Positions 45,667 through 54,569 of a stretch of 64,000 nt of DNA are shown here, piece after piece. Position numbers and translations under genes: made by a program. Below the pieces are notes generated by a model that made no database searches, was not told the DNA's origin, and saw only the letters and a program-made list of their open reading frames with translations. Each line of letters begins with the position of its first letter. Position 1 is the stretch's first letter. This DNA comes from Gammaproteobacteria bacterium (GTDB lineage Bacteria > Pseudomonadota > Gammaproteobacteria > Steroidobacterales > Steroidobacteraceae): positions 1 to 64,000 of the forward strand of contig JAQGOE010000190.1 of NCBI GenBank assembly GCA_028293725.1, in the 5' to 3' direction.

Positions 45667-46260
45667 GTGAGTAACCGATTGCCCACCCCCGGTGAATTAC
45701 TGAAATGGAGCCAGACCGCCTCGGCTGAGGAGCATCTCAGTGGCTTGCTGGCCCGCGGCCTCGTCGGCGACGAAGCAGCCTATCGGGGATTTTTGAGCGA
45801 ACTGGCAACGCATTTGCGGCCCTGGCTGCGCGCACGGCTCGCGCGATTGCCGCACGAGGTCGAGGATCTTCTGCAGGAATTACTGTTGGCCGTTCACAAC
45901 CAGCGCCACACCTACGACCCGAGGCAACCTCTGAAACCCTGGGTGCACGCCATCGCGCGCTACAAGATCATCGACCTGCTGCGCCGACGGTCTCGCAATG
46001 AGATGCTCAACGATCCGCTCGATGACGAAGATCAGCTATTCGTTGCCGTGGACGGCGATGCCGCAGAGGCGCGCTATGACTTGACGAAACTCCTTGACGA
46101 GCTGCCGGATCGACAACGACTGCCGATCTTCTACGTCAAGATCGAGGGCGCATCGGTCGCCGATGCGGCGAAACGCACGGGCATGTCGGAGTCGGCAGTC
46201 AAAGTGGGGATCCATCGTGGGTTGAAGGCCCTCGCAGCAAAGATTGGGAACATCGGGTGA
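45667..46260 (+). CDS. ECF-family RNA polymerase sigma factor
   Basis: Region 2 is [39 protein letters not shown] with the usual acidic Asp-Leu-Leu-Gln-Glu, followed by [19 protein letters not shown]. Region 4 is [36 protein letters not shown], a standard HTH. The size (197 aa) and the downstream overlapping NrsF-type gene fit the ECF group controlled by DUF1109 anti-sigma factors. The start is GTG. Its TGA overlaps the next gene's GTG (GTGA). Confidence 0.93.
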   Translation: MSNRLPTPGELLKWSQTASAEEHLSGLLARGLVGDEAAYRGFLSELATHLRPWLRARLARLPHEVEDLLQELLLAVHNQRHTYDPRQPLKPWVHAIARYKIIDLLRRRSRNEMLNDPLDDEDQLFVAVDGDAAEARYDLTKLLDELPDRQRLPIFYVKIEGASVADAAKRTGMSESAVKVGIHRGLKALAAKIGNIG

Positions 46261-46898
46261 AGACCCAGGATCTGATTTCAATGCTGTCGACCGGCGTCGA
46301 GCCGATCGATCCCAAGCGGATCGCCCGACGCCATCTGCTTGCTGTCGGCGGCGGAGGGTTGGCCGCGCTCGCACTGATGGCAACGACCCTGAAATTGAAC
46401 CCCGCACTGCCGCAGGAGTTGTCAGAACCTATGTTCTGGGCCCGGGAAGCATTCTGTGCATCCCTGGGCGTTGTCGGAATCCTAGGCACCGCCCGTTTGG
46501 CACGTCCGGGGCGGCCGCTGGGCTTGATACCTGTGGGCATTGCGCTCCCCGTGATTGCCATGTGGGGGCTCGCCGCCATCATCTTACTCACCGCACCGTC
46601 GTCCACTCGCGTGCACCTCATCTTCGGCCGAACCGCACGCGTTTGCCCCTTCCTCATCGCCATGATCGGAGCTCCACCGTTCTTCGCGTTTATCTGGGCC
46701 CTCAGGGGTCTCGCGCCCACACGACTGCGCGTGACCGGCGGGACAGCCGGGTTCGCGGCGGGGTCCATCAGCGCGCTGGCTTATTCCCTACATTGCCCCG
46801 AGCTTGCGGCGCCATTCATCGGCATCTGGTACCTCCTCGGCATAACACTCTGCGCAACCCTCGGCGCGTGGGTAGGGCCACGATTGCTGCGCTGGTAG
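46257..46898 (+). CDS. NrsF (DUF1109) family membrane anti-sigma factor
   Basis: The 213-residue protein has about six membrane segments ([56 protein letters not shown] and others). A short cytoplasmic N-terminus ([19 protein letters not shown]) carries the typical DUF1109 opening. NrsF-type proteins hold their ECF sigma factor inactive at the membrane until an oxidative or metal signal. It is translationally coupled (4-bp overlap) to the sigma gene, as expected. Confidence 0.9.
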   Translation: MKTQDLISMLSTGVEPIDPKRIARRHLLAVGGGGLAALALMATTLKLNPALPQELSEPMFWAREAFCASLGVVGILGTARLARPGRPLGLIPVGIALPVIAMWGLAAIILLTAPSSTRVHLIFGRTARVCPFLIAMIGAPPFFAFIWALRGLAPTRLRVTGGTAGFAAGSISALAYSLHCPELAAPFIGIWYLLGITLCATLGAWVGPRLLRW

Positions 46899-47048
46899 TG
46901 ACGGCAAGAAAACCGGCTTGTCGTTGTAACCGCTCGCCCCTCGCAAACGAATCATCGGAAGGGTCGATCAAGAACTGGCAGTGGCGACCCCGCACGCAAT
47001 GATGACGCCCCCGTTGTCATTTTTCGGTCACACTTTGAGGGAAGGCAA

Positions 47049-48089
47049 ATGAAGAATCGATTTCTCGGCATTGGAGCATTGATGCTCTCCATTGCAGCAG
47101 TCGCAAGCGCGCACGACGGAGAGCGCCACACGGTGATCGTTACGGCATCCAACACCGCCGCAAACGAGCTGCTAATTTATAGCCCTACGGGTGCTCTGGA
47201 GAATAGGATTTCGACGCAGGGCCAGGGCGGCGTGAGCGGCAACGCCGGCGGTATCGCACAGAACTACGATCGGCTTGCGGTCGTCAACTTCGGATCCGGT
47301 AACGTCTCCGTGTTCGTCAAGGACTTCGAGCGAGCGACGCTGCGACTGGAATCGGTGATCCGCTCAGTTGCGAGTCCCGTGAGCGTCGCGTTCGGTGACG
47401 ACCACTTATACATCCTGACGACAACTCACGTGGAATCACACACGATAGATCGCCGCGGAGTGAGCCCGAATGCAGACGGCGCCGCCGCCTTGTTGATTGC
47501 CGACGGCTCCGCAGCACAGGTGGGAGCGGTCGACGGCGAGTTGATTGTCAGCGAGAAGAGTAACGCAATTGAAAGCGTACCGCTCAATCGCTTCGGCGCG
47601 GTCGCAGGAAAAGCGACGCTGGTTGGGAATATTCCTACAAACGTCAACGCGCCCTTCGGCCTCGTGACCCGCGGGAATGACGCCTTCGTGACCATCGCCC
47701 ACGCAAACGAGATCAGCCTGGTCCGGAACAACGAAGTATTGACCGTGACCGGCTCGGGCACGCAAAGCGCCCCGTGCTGGCTGGCGCTGGACGGGCCTTT
47801 TCTGTTCTCAGCCAATTCGCCAAGTGAAAGTGTGTCCCGCTATGCCGTTTACGGCCGAGTCATCGTGCAAGACGCGGCAGTTGCGGCCACCTTCACCGGT
47901 AATCCAACTGACATCGCCTATAGAGCCGGACTTGCGGCAGTCGTCGACGCCAACGCGACCGTCTCGCACGTTTCGATCTTCCACGTGAATGAGGACGGCG
48001 ATCTTGGGTTGCAGGGCCTTGCCACAATCAACAATGCGGCAACAAACGGGATTGCCATCGTTGGTTTCGCTGAGCGCACCGCGTACTGA
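47049..48089 (+). CDS. Exported beta-propeller-like protein
   Basis: A signal peptide (IGALMLSIAAVASAHD) is followed by a repetitive beta-strand pattern of about 50 residues per unit. Examples are NELLIYSPTGALENRI, YDRLAVVNFGSGNVSVFV and GDDHLYILTTTHVESHTI, resembling lactonase or NHL-type propellers. No catalytic motif is visible. It lies 150 bp downstream of the ECF/NrsF pair on the same strand and may be part of its regulon. GAGGGAAGG precedes the ATG, and a strong hairpin follows the stop. Confidence 0.75.
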   Translation: MKNRFLGIGALMLSIAAVASAHDGERHTVIVTASNTAANELLIYSPTGALENRISTQGQGGVSGNAGGIAQNYDRLAVVNFGSGNVSVFVKDFERATLRLESVIRSVASPVSVAFGDDHLYILTTTHVESHTIDRRGVSPNADGAAALLIADGSAAQVGAVDGELIVSEKSNAIESVPLNRFGAVAGKATLVGNIPTNVNAPFGLVTRGNDAFVTIAHANEISLVRNNEVLTVTGSGTQSAPCWLALDGPFLFSANSPSESVSRYAVYGRVIVQDAAVAATFTGNPTDIAYRAGLAAVVDANATVSHVSIFHVNEDGDLGLQGLATINNAATNGIAIVGFAERTAY

Positions 48090-48101
48090 TCAGCGCCACC
48101 G

Positions 48102-48129
48102 GCATTGGGCGCGGTACCGCGCCCAATGC
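48102..48129 (+). terminator. Perfect palindrome after the propeller gene
   Basis: A 28-bp perfect palindrome (GCATTGGGCGCGGT and its complement) starts 12 bp after the stop codon. It can form a 12-bp stem with a GTAC loop. No T-run follows. It is a likely transcript end or mRNA-stabilising hairpin. Confidence 0.6.
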
Positions 48130-48155
48130 TACTCGAAATCTTACCGAGCTCGAGC

Positions 48156-48365
48156 TCACGGCGTTTTGCGCATTGCGCAGCGCTGCGGTAGGCCACGGTC
48201 CAACTCCGCTCGAACGATCGCTGCCAGGCGTGCGTCGCTGAAGTCCCCTTCGAACCCCAAACGCGTACCAAGGTGCATCACTGTAGCTGGCCTACACGGA
48301 TTTCCATCAAGCACAACCCTTCGGTACACTGCGAAGTCGGAATTCATCCAAGGCCCGCATCGCAA
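48156..48365 (-). CDS. Possible small protein
   Basis: A 69-codon frame ends in FAVYRRVVLDGNPCRPATVMHL then GFEGDFSDARLAAIVRAEL. Codon use and amino-acid content look protein-like, but no family is recognised and there is no clear ribosome site. The rest of 48130-48598 shows nothing else. Confidence 0.25.
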   Translation of the reverse strand: MRCGPWMNSDFAVYRRVVLDGNPCRPATVMHLGTRLGFEGDFSDARLAAIVRAELDRGLPQRCAMRKTP

Positions 48366-48598
48366 GTATGAGCGTCAGGAATGTGGCCCCGAGAGAGTCT
48401 CGCTCGCCATCTCTTGATATTGCCCCAGATTGAGACTTATCGGGCGTCGCTCCGCACCGGCTAGCGCTCATCGCATGACGCGAGGCGCGCCCCGATAGCA
48501 GCCATTTGGGAGCGGCTGCAACGCCGGTCGCCGAATTGCGTCAACTCAACAAAACGTGCTAGCTGCTAGCAGGTCAGTGCCAGGCTAATTTCTGCCCG

Positions 48599-48886
48599 TC
48601 ATGCCCAGACGTCGATTGAATGCGACGGGGCTGCAGGGGACGCCTGAGGCTGCTGGGCCGCGAGGCGGTGCGTGCGAGCTTCAGCAGCGTTGAGCTCACC
48701 CGACAGCCTCTGGATTTCCGCTTGTCCTTTGGTCGTTTTGGCAGACACACAGGTCGTCCAATCGTCGAGTTGCTGCTTGTCCCGGCGAATCTGGTCATTC
48801 GCCGCAGCGATGCTCGCGCGCGAGCCGGCGTCAGGGCCTGGGAGATTGGTACTTCCAATCGCATTGGAGATTGGGCCGAGTGACAT
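48599..48886 (-). CDS. Small coiled-coil protein
   Basis: The 95-residue product has a Gly/Pro/Ser-rich start (MSLGPISNAIGSTNLPGPDAG) and a heptad-like helix (IAAANDQIRRDKQQLDDW, then TTKGQAEIQRLSGELNAAEAR). It ends in a Gln/Ala/Pro tail. The helix has one Cys and suits dimerisation. No family or partner can be named. Start codon ATG, weak ribosome site. Confidence 0.45.
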   Translation of the reverse strand: MSLGPISNAIGSTNLPGPDAGSRASIAAANDQIRRDKQQLDDWTTCVSAKTTKGQAEIQRLSGELNAAEARTHRLAAQQPQASPAAPSHSIDVWA

Positions 48887-49257
48887 ACGCCAAGCATCAT
48901 CGGCGGACGATCGTCGACCTACCGACCCGGTCGCAGTTTTCGTCTATGAGGCCGTTCCTAGCACCGCGAGGCCTCCGGCCTATTTTCTGGCCAGAACGGC
49001 CGGAAGGACCCATTGGTCCCACGCCAACATCAACCGACGTTGATTTTCTGAAGGATGAGGCGGCGAGGTTTGCCCAGTTACCCGATCTCGTGGAATGGGA
49101 AAATCCCCGGACGCGCGGGCACGACCAAACAGCCCTCTTGCCTCAAAGCTCGACCTTCCTCCAGTCCCCTACCTCCGTCATAAGCGGCAAATTACTGCAA
49201 AGCCTTCAGAGGACCGCGCAACGATCGGTTTCAGAGCGACCGTACCAAAAATATTTT

Positions 49258-49284
49258 TTCTTAGCTAAAGTCCTTAGCTAAGAA
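49258..49284. repeat. Perfect inverted repeat near the attachment site
   Basis: TTCTTAGCTAA and TTAGCTAAGAA flank a 5-bp spacer. The word TAGCTAAG recurs at about 49546-49554, just before the integrase start. With the tRNA remnant between these sites, the repeats may be integrase or excisionase arm sites. A T-run lies before, not after, the hairpin, so it is not a standard plus-strand terminator. Confidence 0.45.
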
Positions 49285-49335
49285 TTGCCGTACCGCAATA
49301 CGGCAGACTCTATCCGATTGATTTGCTTTAGAAAT

Positions 49336-49380
49336 TGGCGCGCCCGGAGGGATTCGAACCCCCGACCCGCGGAGTAGAAA
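49336..49380 (-). repeat. tRNA-Arg(TCT) 3'-half remnant (candidate attachment site)
   Basis: Read on the minus strand, this is the second half of a tRNA-Arg gene: TTTCTACTCCGC (anticodon-loop side, one change from TTTCTAATCCGC), GGGTCGG, the T-arm GGGTTCGAATCCC, the acceptor strand CGGGCGC and an encoded CCA end. The 5' half is missing. The truncated integrase gene begins 188 bp to the right, as usual for elements that insert in tRNA 3' ends. Confidence 0.7.
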
Positions 49381-49567
49381 GCCTCTTGTTCCTATTGAGG
49401 CAGAAGCGGGCAAGAGTGGACTTTCCCGGATAAAACAAAGCCTTATCGACGGATTTCTAACACTACAATTCGCCTCTCGAGCGGTTTGAGGCGAGGCAAA
49501 AAAGGGCATAAAACACCCTCCGTAGCTTGTGAATGGTAGCTAGGTTGGTAGCTAAGGAATCTGCACA

Positions 49568-50160
49568 ATGGTTCGGAAAAAGAGGCGTCGCGGATTTCGT
49601 CTTGACGACTACGTCGTCGGACGTCTCGCGATTAAGCGTAAGCAGTACACCGTCTGGGATCTCGTCGTGCAAGGCTGCGGCGTCCGCATTTCGGGAGGCA
49701 CGAAGTCCTGCGTCATTTCTGTTCGCCTCGGTGCCCGGAAAAAGTTTGAGACTATCGGCAGAGTCTCTCCGGACAAATCGTATGAGTACCTTCGCGAACT
49801 CGCCATAAAGCGGATCGGCGAGCTCAAACGCGAACGGCTGCCACGGTCGCCACTCAGGCAGTTCCATGAAACGGATGCGCAAACTCTTGGGCACGCTCTT
49901 GCCGAATACATCACCGCGCACCCCGAGCTTACCGAGAGGACGATCAGGGACTATCGGAAATCTCTCAAGCGAGGTTTCGGTCCTCAAATGGATCAGCCCG
50001 CTTCATTGCTCGTCAGCGAAGAAATTCTCCGGTTGAACCAAGCACATCTCCAAGCCTTGACTGAAAAGGACCCACTGGGCAAACCGCCAGCCGGATTCTG
50101 GGCGTGGCAAGGAACGCTGACAGTGTTGCGGGCGGTGCTGGGATGGTACGCAGCCCAAGT
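49568..50160 (+). pseudogene. Truncated tyrosine integrase (N-terminal and core-binding domains only)
   Basis: Residues 1-95 resemble the arm-binding domain of tRNA-targeting integrases (LVVQGCGVRISGGTKSCVIS, then GARKKFETIGRVSPDKSYEYL). Residues about 115-200 are the SAM-like core-binding domain (TLGHALAEYITAHPELTERTIRDY). At about codon 198, after LRAVLGWYAAQ, the sequence switches to WD40-type repeats, and the catalytic domain with the R-H-R-Y residues is gone. It therefore cannot recombine DNA. Start ATG at 49568. Confidence 0.8.
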
Positions 50161-52038
50161 GCTCTACCGAATCAATGCGCATCAGGACGAACTGCGTGCG
50201 CTGACGATCTCCCCAAGTGCGTCGTTAGTCGCGACAGGTTCGGGTGAGTGGCTGGACGTTCACCGCGACTGTTCGATCTAGGTGTGGAACCTCAAGACGG
50301 GCGATCACGTGGTGACACTGTCTGCGTGCACGTCTGGAGAGGCGAGGGATGCAAACTCGCATAGCCAGCCTATCGGCGATCTGCAGTTTTCTCCGGACGA
50401 GAAGCAACTCATTTCGGCCGGCTGGGACAGGACCGCGCGCGTTTGGGACGTCACTACGTGGCGGCCCGTATATACACTGCAGGGTCATCCGCAGGGCCTG
50501 AATACGGCGACAGCTTGCCAGGACTTCATTGTTACCGGTTCCACAGATGGATCGATCGGCGTATGGCGACGTGATTCGGGGGCGCTCGTTCGCATGCAGG
50601 ATCTCAAGAGCGGCCCAGTGGCAAAACTGCGAGCGTTCCCCTCAGGCAATCGTGTCGCATGTTTTTCAGACACGAGCGTATTCATGATTCTGGATGCGGG
50701 AAGCGGGACGCCCCAATTCCAGACGGCATTCGAGGATTCGCAGATCACCGGGATGCACATACTGTCGAAGGAACGAGTGCGTCTGGCGACACAGGACGGC
50801 CGGGTTCTGGATGTGATGGCGATGGAAAGGGCCGTCGAGGTCGTTACCGTTGTCGAACAAGCGGTTTCAATCGCTCACTTTCTCGACGGCGATTCGCTGT
50901 TCTGAGCGACGGCAACCACACATTCTCATATGACCTCGCAGAGCGAACCCAATCTTGGCCAGAGGATACGGTCGCGCTAGGTGCCGTCGGCATGTGTTCC
51001 TCGACATTGCAGGATGTTGCGCTCGTTGCTGGAAAGAGCGGCCAAATAGCAGCGTACTCCGTGCACGACGCCCGCCGACTGGCGCAGGTGGAGCATCCCG
51101 CCCGGGTTTTTTCCACGCACAATACGCCCGAGGGATTGGCAACCCGCACTCACTCGGAATGCAGATGGTGGGTCTGCAGTGCGAGAGGTTCTGGCGAGGG
51201 TCAGAATGTCAGGATCAACGAGGTTCGCCGTGAGAGCCTGCCAGCTTTTGAGCAAGATGTCGCCGAACAGCTGAGTCGCCATCAGGTCTTCGGCTGGCTA
51301 AAGGACTCGTGGTCCTTGGGGAAGATTCACGATCTCACAACCGGCGCGATGCGATGGGAAGGAATGGTGAGCCGCCCGCGCGAACTGCAGGTGTTTCTGG
51401 GCCATGAGCTGAGTGCGCCGAGCATTCAGAGTCAGTATTACTCGATGTGCTCGGTCGACTACGACAACGACCGATACCTGCTGTATCAGAATAGTTTAGA
51501 GGGCGTGCTTGAATTGGCAGCCGATGCCGGCAATGAACGGAGAATCACAGCGGCTTTTCTGTTACAGCAGCTTCCCTACGCGCGGCGCGCGATCCTGTCG
51601 ACGTTGGTTCCTGCGAGCAATCGCTATCTAGAGGTCTCGCAATTCCGTCTCGCGCTTTGGGATCTCGAAACACAAACTTCGGTTTGCGAGCGACCCGCAG
51701 AGCGAGTCGACGATGCTACGGTCGATCTGGATGCCGGACTACTCACGACGGTAGAGGGCTCCTTCCTCAGACAATACGACACGCACACTCTACGGTCGAT
51801 TTGCGAGACGCCTCTCACTCCGTTTGCAGTCAACCCACGCGTTCTCGCCAGCGCCCCACGCGGACCCATCGTGGTCGTTGATGAAGACAACAATCTCCAT
51901 TTCCTCCATCCGTCGAGACAGAAGACCTGGAACCGTGTCGGGCTCGACTCACCACCGATCGGTTGCGTCCTGTCGGCTGATGGGCGCTCTGCGCTCATAA
52001 CTGAGCGGCGGGGGCGGGTCAGCGGATTCAGGCTCTGA
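50161..52038 (+). pseudogene. Broken WD40-repeat gene fused to the integrase remnant
   Basis: The frame leaving the integrase part continues as WD repeats: ALTISPSASLVATGSGEW, VWNLKTGDHVVTL, DLQFSPDEKQLISAGWDRTARVWDVTTW. A TAG at 50279-50281 interrupts a repeat at SI*VWNL, one base from a sense codon. At about 50890 the frame changes by one base, and homology continues as LSDGNHTFSYDLAERTQSW up to GWLKDSW, ELAADAG and the stop at 52038. The upstream effector domain that WD40 repeats usually follow is absent. Two lesions and a lost N-terminus make function unlikely. It may be a relative of the TIR-WD40 gene at 57.4 kb. Confidence 0.75.
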
Positions 52039-52090
52039 GGCGATTTGCGGGGCCAATCTAGGCGGACTGGCACTTGCCGTGGACGCCTGG

Positions 52091-52118
52091 ACCCCCGACC
52101 CGCGGATTAGAAATCCGC
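52091..52118 (-). repeat. tRNA-Arg(TCT) anticodon-arm remnant
   Basis: Read on the minus strand this is GCGGATTTCTAATCCGC, a complete anticodon arm with anticodon TCT, followed by GGGTCGGGGGT, after which homology to the tRNA stops. It overlaps the 49.34-kb remnant in the region from the anticodon loop to the T-stem. Two tandem 10-11 bp repeats (CCCTTAGGCT) follow at 52118-52138. It marks a third insertion or rearrangement junction at this tRNA. Confidence 0.65.
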
Positions 52119-52353
52119 CCTTAGGCTACCCTTAGGCTCGATAACCCCGGCGTCGGAACAGGTACCGCGATCACCGGCTTCCACCTCCACGTCGCACCCG
52201 AGTTTGTCTTGAGTCATCGAGCGTCGGAGAGATCAGCTCATCCATGATTAAAACCTGAAGCTTCATTCGAGCTACGCCGGAGAACGCTGGGCTGGGTTGT
52301 AGAGATTCTCACCAGAGCTATCCTATTGAGAGCCATTTCTTGAACCGACTACG
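52119..52353. other. Intergenic segment right of the tRNA remnant
   Basis: Apart from the short tandem repeat at its left end I see no gene, RNA or operator here. It separates the integrase/WD40 debris from the excisionase-like gene and probably holds the promoter of the latter. Confidence 0.4.
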
Positions 52354-52707
52354 ATGCCTGACCGCATTCTCATCCCACTGCCTGGCATCGGGACGCTGGC
52401 GCAGGACGGTGAGTCGTACCGCGCCGCGCTCGCCGCGGGAGCGGAACTGACCGTCGCTCCCACCCCCTCTCCGTCAGGCACAGCCGCGCCGCCATTCGTT
52501 GACGCCGCCGAGATGGGACGGCTCACCAACACGGCTACCTCGTGGTGGGAATCCGCCGCCCGCGAGTCCGACTGCCCGTCAGTGTTCGTCGGCAAGGTAC
52601 GACGCTTCAAGGTGGCCGCGTGTCTGAAAGGGCTGGAGACAGTTCAGGAACGTGACGGCACTGGTCGTGCGCGACGCTGCGGAGCTGCCCCGAGAGCGCG
52701 AGCTTAA
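52354..52707 (+). CDS. Excisionase-like helix-turn-helix protein
   Basis: The 117-residue product opens MPDRILIPLPGIGTLAQDGE, a start I associate with small proteins of mobile islands. A Ser/Pro linker is followed by PPFVDAAEMGRLTNTATSWWESAARESD and PSVFVGKVRRFKVAACLKGLE. That matches the winged HTH of excisionases and AlpA-type regulators (target-select helix, then GKxRRF wing). The last 25 residues look degraded. A 90-bp segment of this gene is repeated, in the same direction, at 56786-56875, on the far side of the TIR/SLOG block. Confidence 0.6.
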   Translation: MPDRILIPLPGIGTLAQDGESYRAALAAGAELTVAPTPSPSGTAAPPFVDAAEMGRLTNTATSWWESAARESDCPSVFVGKVRRFKVAACLKGLETVQERDGTGRARRCGAAPRARA

Positions 52708-52766
52708 ACGAACAACGAAAAATAGTGTTTGTGCTCGGCGCCGACACTCATTCCCCGTGGCTTGGG

Positions 52767-53303
52767 TCAACCATTTCGCTTTCTCATCTGCCGGGTATTC
52801 AGAATCCTATCCATAGGACACGCGATGGATTCTTCGATTGCGGCCTTGAGAGCCTGCGGAGAAAGCTGAGACCAAAGGATCCATTTGCCGAACCCATTGT
52901 TCAAGGTGTCTGCCAGACGAACTGGAACAAGCCAACCACCCTGAGCATCTTGCGCGCATGTAGGAAGGATGACTGCTAGCAATCCATGCTTGAAGTCCAG
53001 CGTCGCCTTAATCTCCCAATCCACGTGCTTTCGCAAAGGAGTCTGGGCCCCACAGAACACCACGGTGCACGAACTTCCCTTGATGTCGTTTTGACGAATT
53101 CGCCATCGCAAGTACTCGTGGTCCTCGCTGTCGTACGCCTCCGCGACCGAACGATCAGTGAAGATTTCATACGTTTCCGAGTAAGCTCTTGCGAAAGCAT
53201 CACGGTACGCTTGGTCGCCATCGTGATGAAAGCTCACAAAGACCTTCCGCTTTATCTGAAACGAGCCAAGAAGCCCGCCCGGGTTGTACTGGTAACCGGC
53301 CAT
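52767..53303 (-). CDS. ThsB-like TIR protein (MTH538/DUF1863 type)
   Basis: The 178-residue protein has RKVFVSFHHDGDQAYRDAF, FTDRSVAEAY, DIKGSSCTVVFCGAQTPLRKHVDWEI and LLAVILPTC. This order is that of the MTH538 TIR-like domain found in Thoeris ThsB, which senses phage and makes a cyclic ADP-ribose isomer from NAD. Glu97 in VDWEI is in the catalytic position. The remaining 45 residues (after about 130) form a short helical tail. It diverges from the SLOG-TIR gene with a 140-bp gap, so shared control is likely. A classical ThsA (SIR2-SLOG) is not present; the SLOG-TIR protein may replace it. Confidence 0.85.
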   Translation of the reverse strand: MAGYQYNPGGLLGSFQIKRKVFVSFHHDGDQAYRDAFARAYSETYEIFTDRSVAEAYDSEDHEYLRWRIRQNDIKGSSCTVVFCGAQTPLRKHVDWEIKATLDFKHGLLAVILPTCAQDAQGGWLVPVRLADTLNNGFGKWILWSQLSPQALKAAIEESIACPMDRILNTRQMRKRNG

Positions 53304-53443
53304 GCATTTACTCTATCACCTACCCGCCGCGTCGTTCACAGGATTGGCAATATCGGTACTACCAATTAACCTTCGGACATCTTACAAGCCGATGACCCGG
53401 CGGCATCCATACTCACCTGCACTCTGCAAATTGAAGGAACACC

Positions 53444-54499
53444 ATGAAGCTGTTCATCATTGGTGGTCTCACTCGCACGGGAGACGAGGTCGACCGGGCC
53501 GGCGAGCAATCAAGACTGACTGAGGCGTGCGCACTTCTGGGGCGTAGTGTTGCATCCCCCGAGAATACGGTGCTGGCTTGCAGTCCCTTCGAGGACTCTG
53601 CAGACGCGGCCGTGCTGAGAGGTGTCGCGAACATTCCGGTGGAACAGCAACCAACGATCGAATTTCATTTCGTTGATTCACCTCCTGTGCGTGCCGCCAT
53701 GGATCGGTTAGTGACTACACTTGGCCTACGAAAGGTCAAGCCGTTCCCGCACCCGCCACCAAAGAGCGATTCCGCTGAGGCCAGGCGCTTCGCCTGGCTG
53801 GTCTGCCAGTTGAGCGCGCTTGATGAGGCCAGTGTGACGTTCGCTTTGGGCGGCGACGGGGACGGCAGTGCCAACATGCTCATGCTGGTTGCGGAGGGGC
53901 GGAGGAAGCCCCTGCTCCCTTTCCCATTCCTGGGGGGAGCCGCGAAACAGGCGTTCGAGCGCCGTCGGTACGAGCTGGAGGACCGCCTAGGAAAGGACCT
54001 GTGCTCGTCCCTCCAGGAGGCGTGCTCCGCAGGCAATGCTCTAAAACTGGCAGCCGCGCTGCTTCGGCAGAGGAAGGCAGGGACGCAGCTCCGTGTGGAG
54101 TCGCCGCTGTTCTTCATCAGCTATTCGCGCGCCCGGCAACAAGAGGCAGATCATGTCGAGACGGTACTCCGGCGTCGCAATCTGAGGGTATTTCGTGATG
54201 AGCACGACTTCGGCGCGGGACATTCCCTACCCGACGCTATTCGCGAGGCTATTTATGCAGCAGACGTGTTCATCGCGCTCTGGTGCGTGGAATACGCCTG
54301 CAGCCCATGGTGTTTTGACGAGATCGAACTCGCGCTGGACCGAAAGGAGGCGGGGAAAATGGAGCTGTGGGTTTTCTCGCTCGACGGCACCCGCTTCGTC
54401 CCCAAGCGCATGCGAGACCGCAATGTCCTGCCCGTAAAGTCCCGCTTGGAGCTGGAGGGTGAAGTCATCAAACTGATCGATCGCGAGATGCCGCGCTGA
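53444..54499 (+). CDS. SLOG-TIR fusion protein
   Basis: The N-terminal about 185 residues form a Rossmann-like SLOG domain: MKLFIIGGLTRTGDEVDRAG, later ALGGDGDGSANMLMLV and GRRKPLLPFPFLGGAAKQAF, the glycine-rich nucleotide-binding loops of this superfamily. A helical linker (186-220) leads to a TIR domain (about 221-345) with PLFFISYSRARQQEADHV, FRDEHDFGAGH, AADVFIALWC and WCFDEIELAL, with Glu293 as catalytic candidate. The design suggests a nucleotide-sensing SLOG part controlling a TIR NADase, as SLOG controls SIR2 in ThsA. AAGGA precedes the ATG. It diverges from the ThsB-like gene and is convergent with the SLOG gene at 54570. Confidence 0.85.
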   Translation: MKLFIIGGLTRTGDEVDRAGEQSRLTEACALLGRSVASPENTVLACSPFEDSADAAVLRGVANIPVEQQPTIEFHFVDSPPVRAAMDRLVTTLGLRKVKPFPHPPPKSDSAEARRFAWLVCQLSALDEASVTFALGGDGDGSANMLMLVAEGRRKPLLPFPFLGGAAKQAFERRRYELEDRLGKDLCSSLQEACSAGNALKLAAALLRQRKAGTQLRVESPLFFISYSRARQQEADHVETVLRRRNLRVFRDEHDFGAGHSLPDAIREAIYAADVFIALWCVEYACSPWCFDEIELALDRKEAGKMELWVFSLDGTRFVPKRMRDRNVLPVKSRLELEGEVIKLIDREMPR

Positions 54500-54569
54500 C
54501 GCAAACCGCAGCTTGCTCGCGGCCCGGGTCGCGCTTCATTGGGACTCTTTATGAAAGTCCCGCCAACTA

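Noticed and set aside
46244..47002. A 252-codon frame over the NrsF gene
   Set aside because: It is a shifted shadow; the NrsF frame has membrane helices and is coupled to the sigma gene.
49336..49380. A functional tRNA-Arg gene
   Set aside because: Only the 3' half is present; D-arm and acceptor 5' strand are missing, so it is listed as a remnant.
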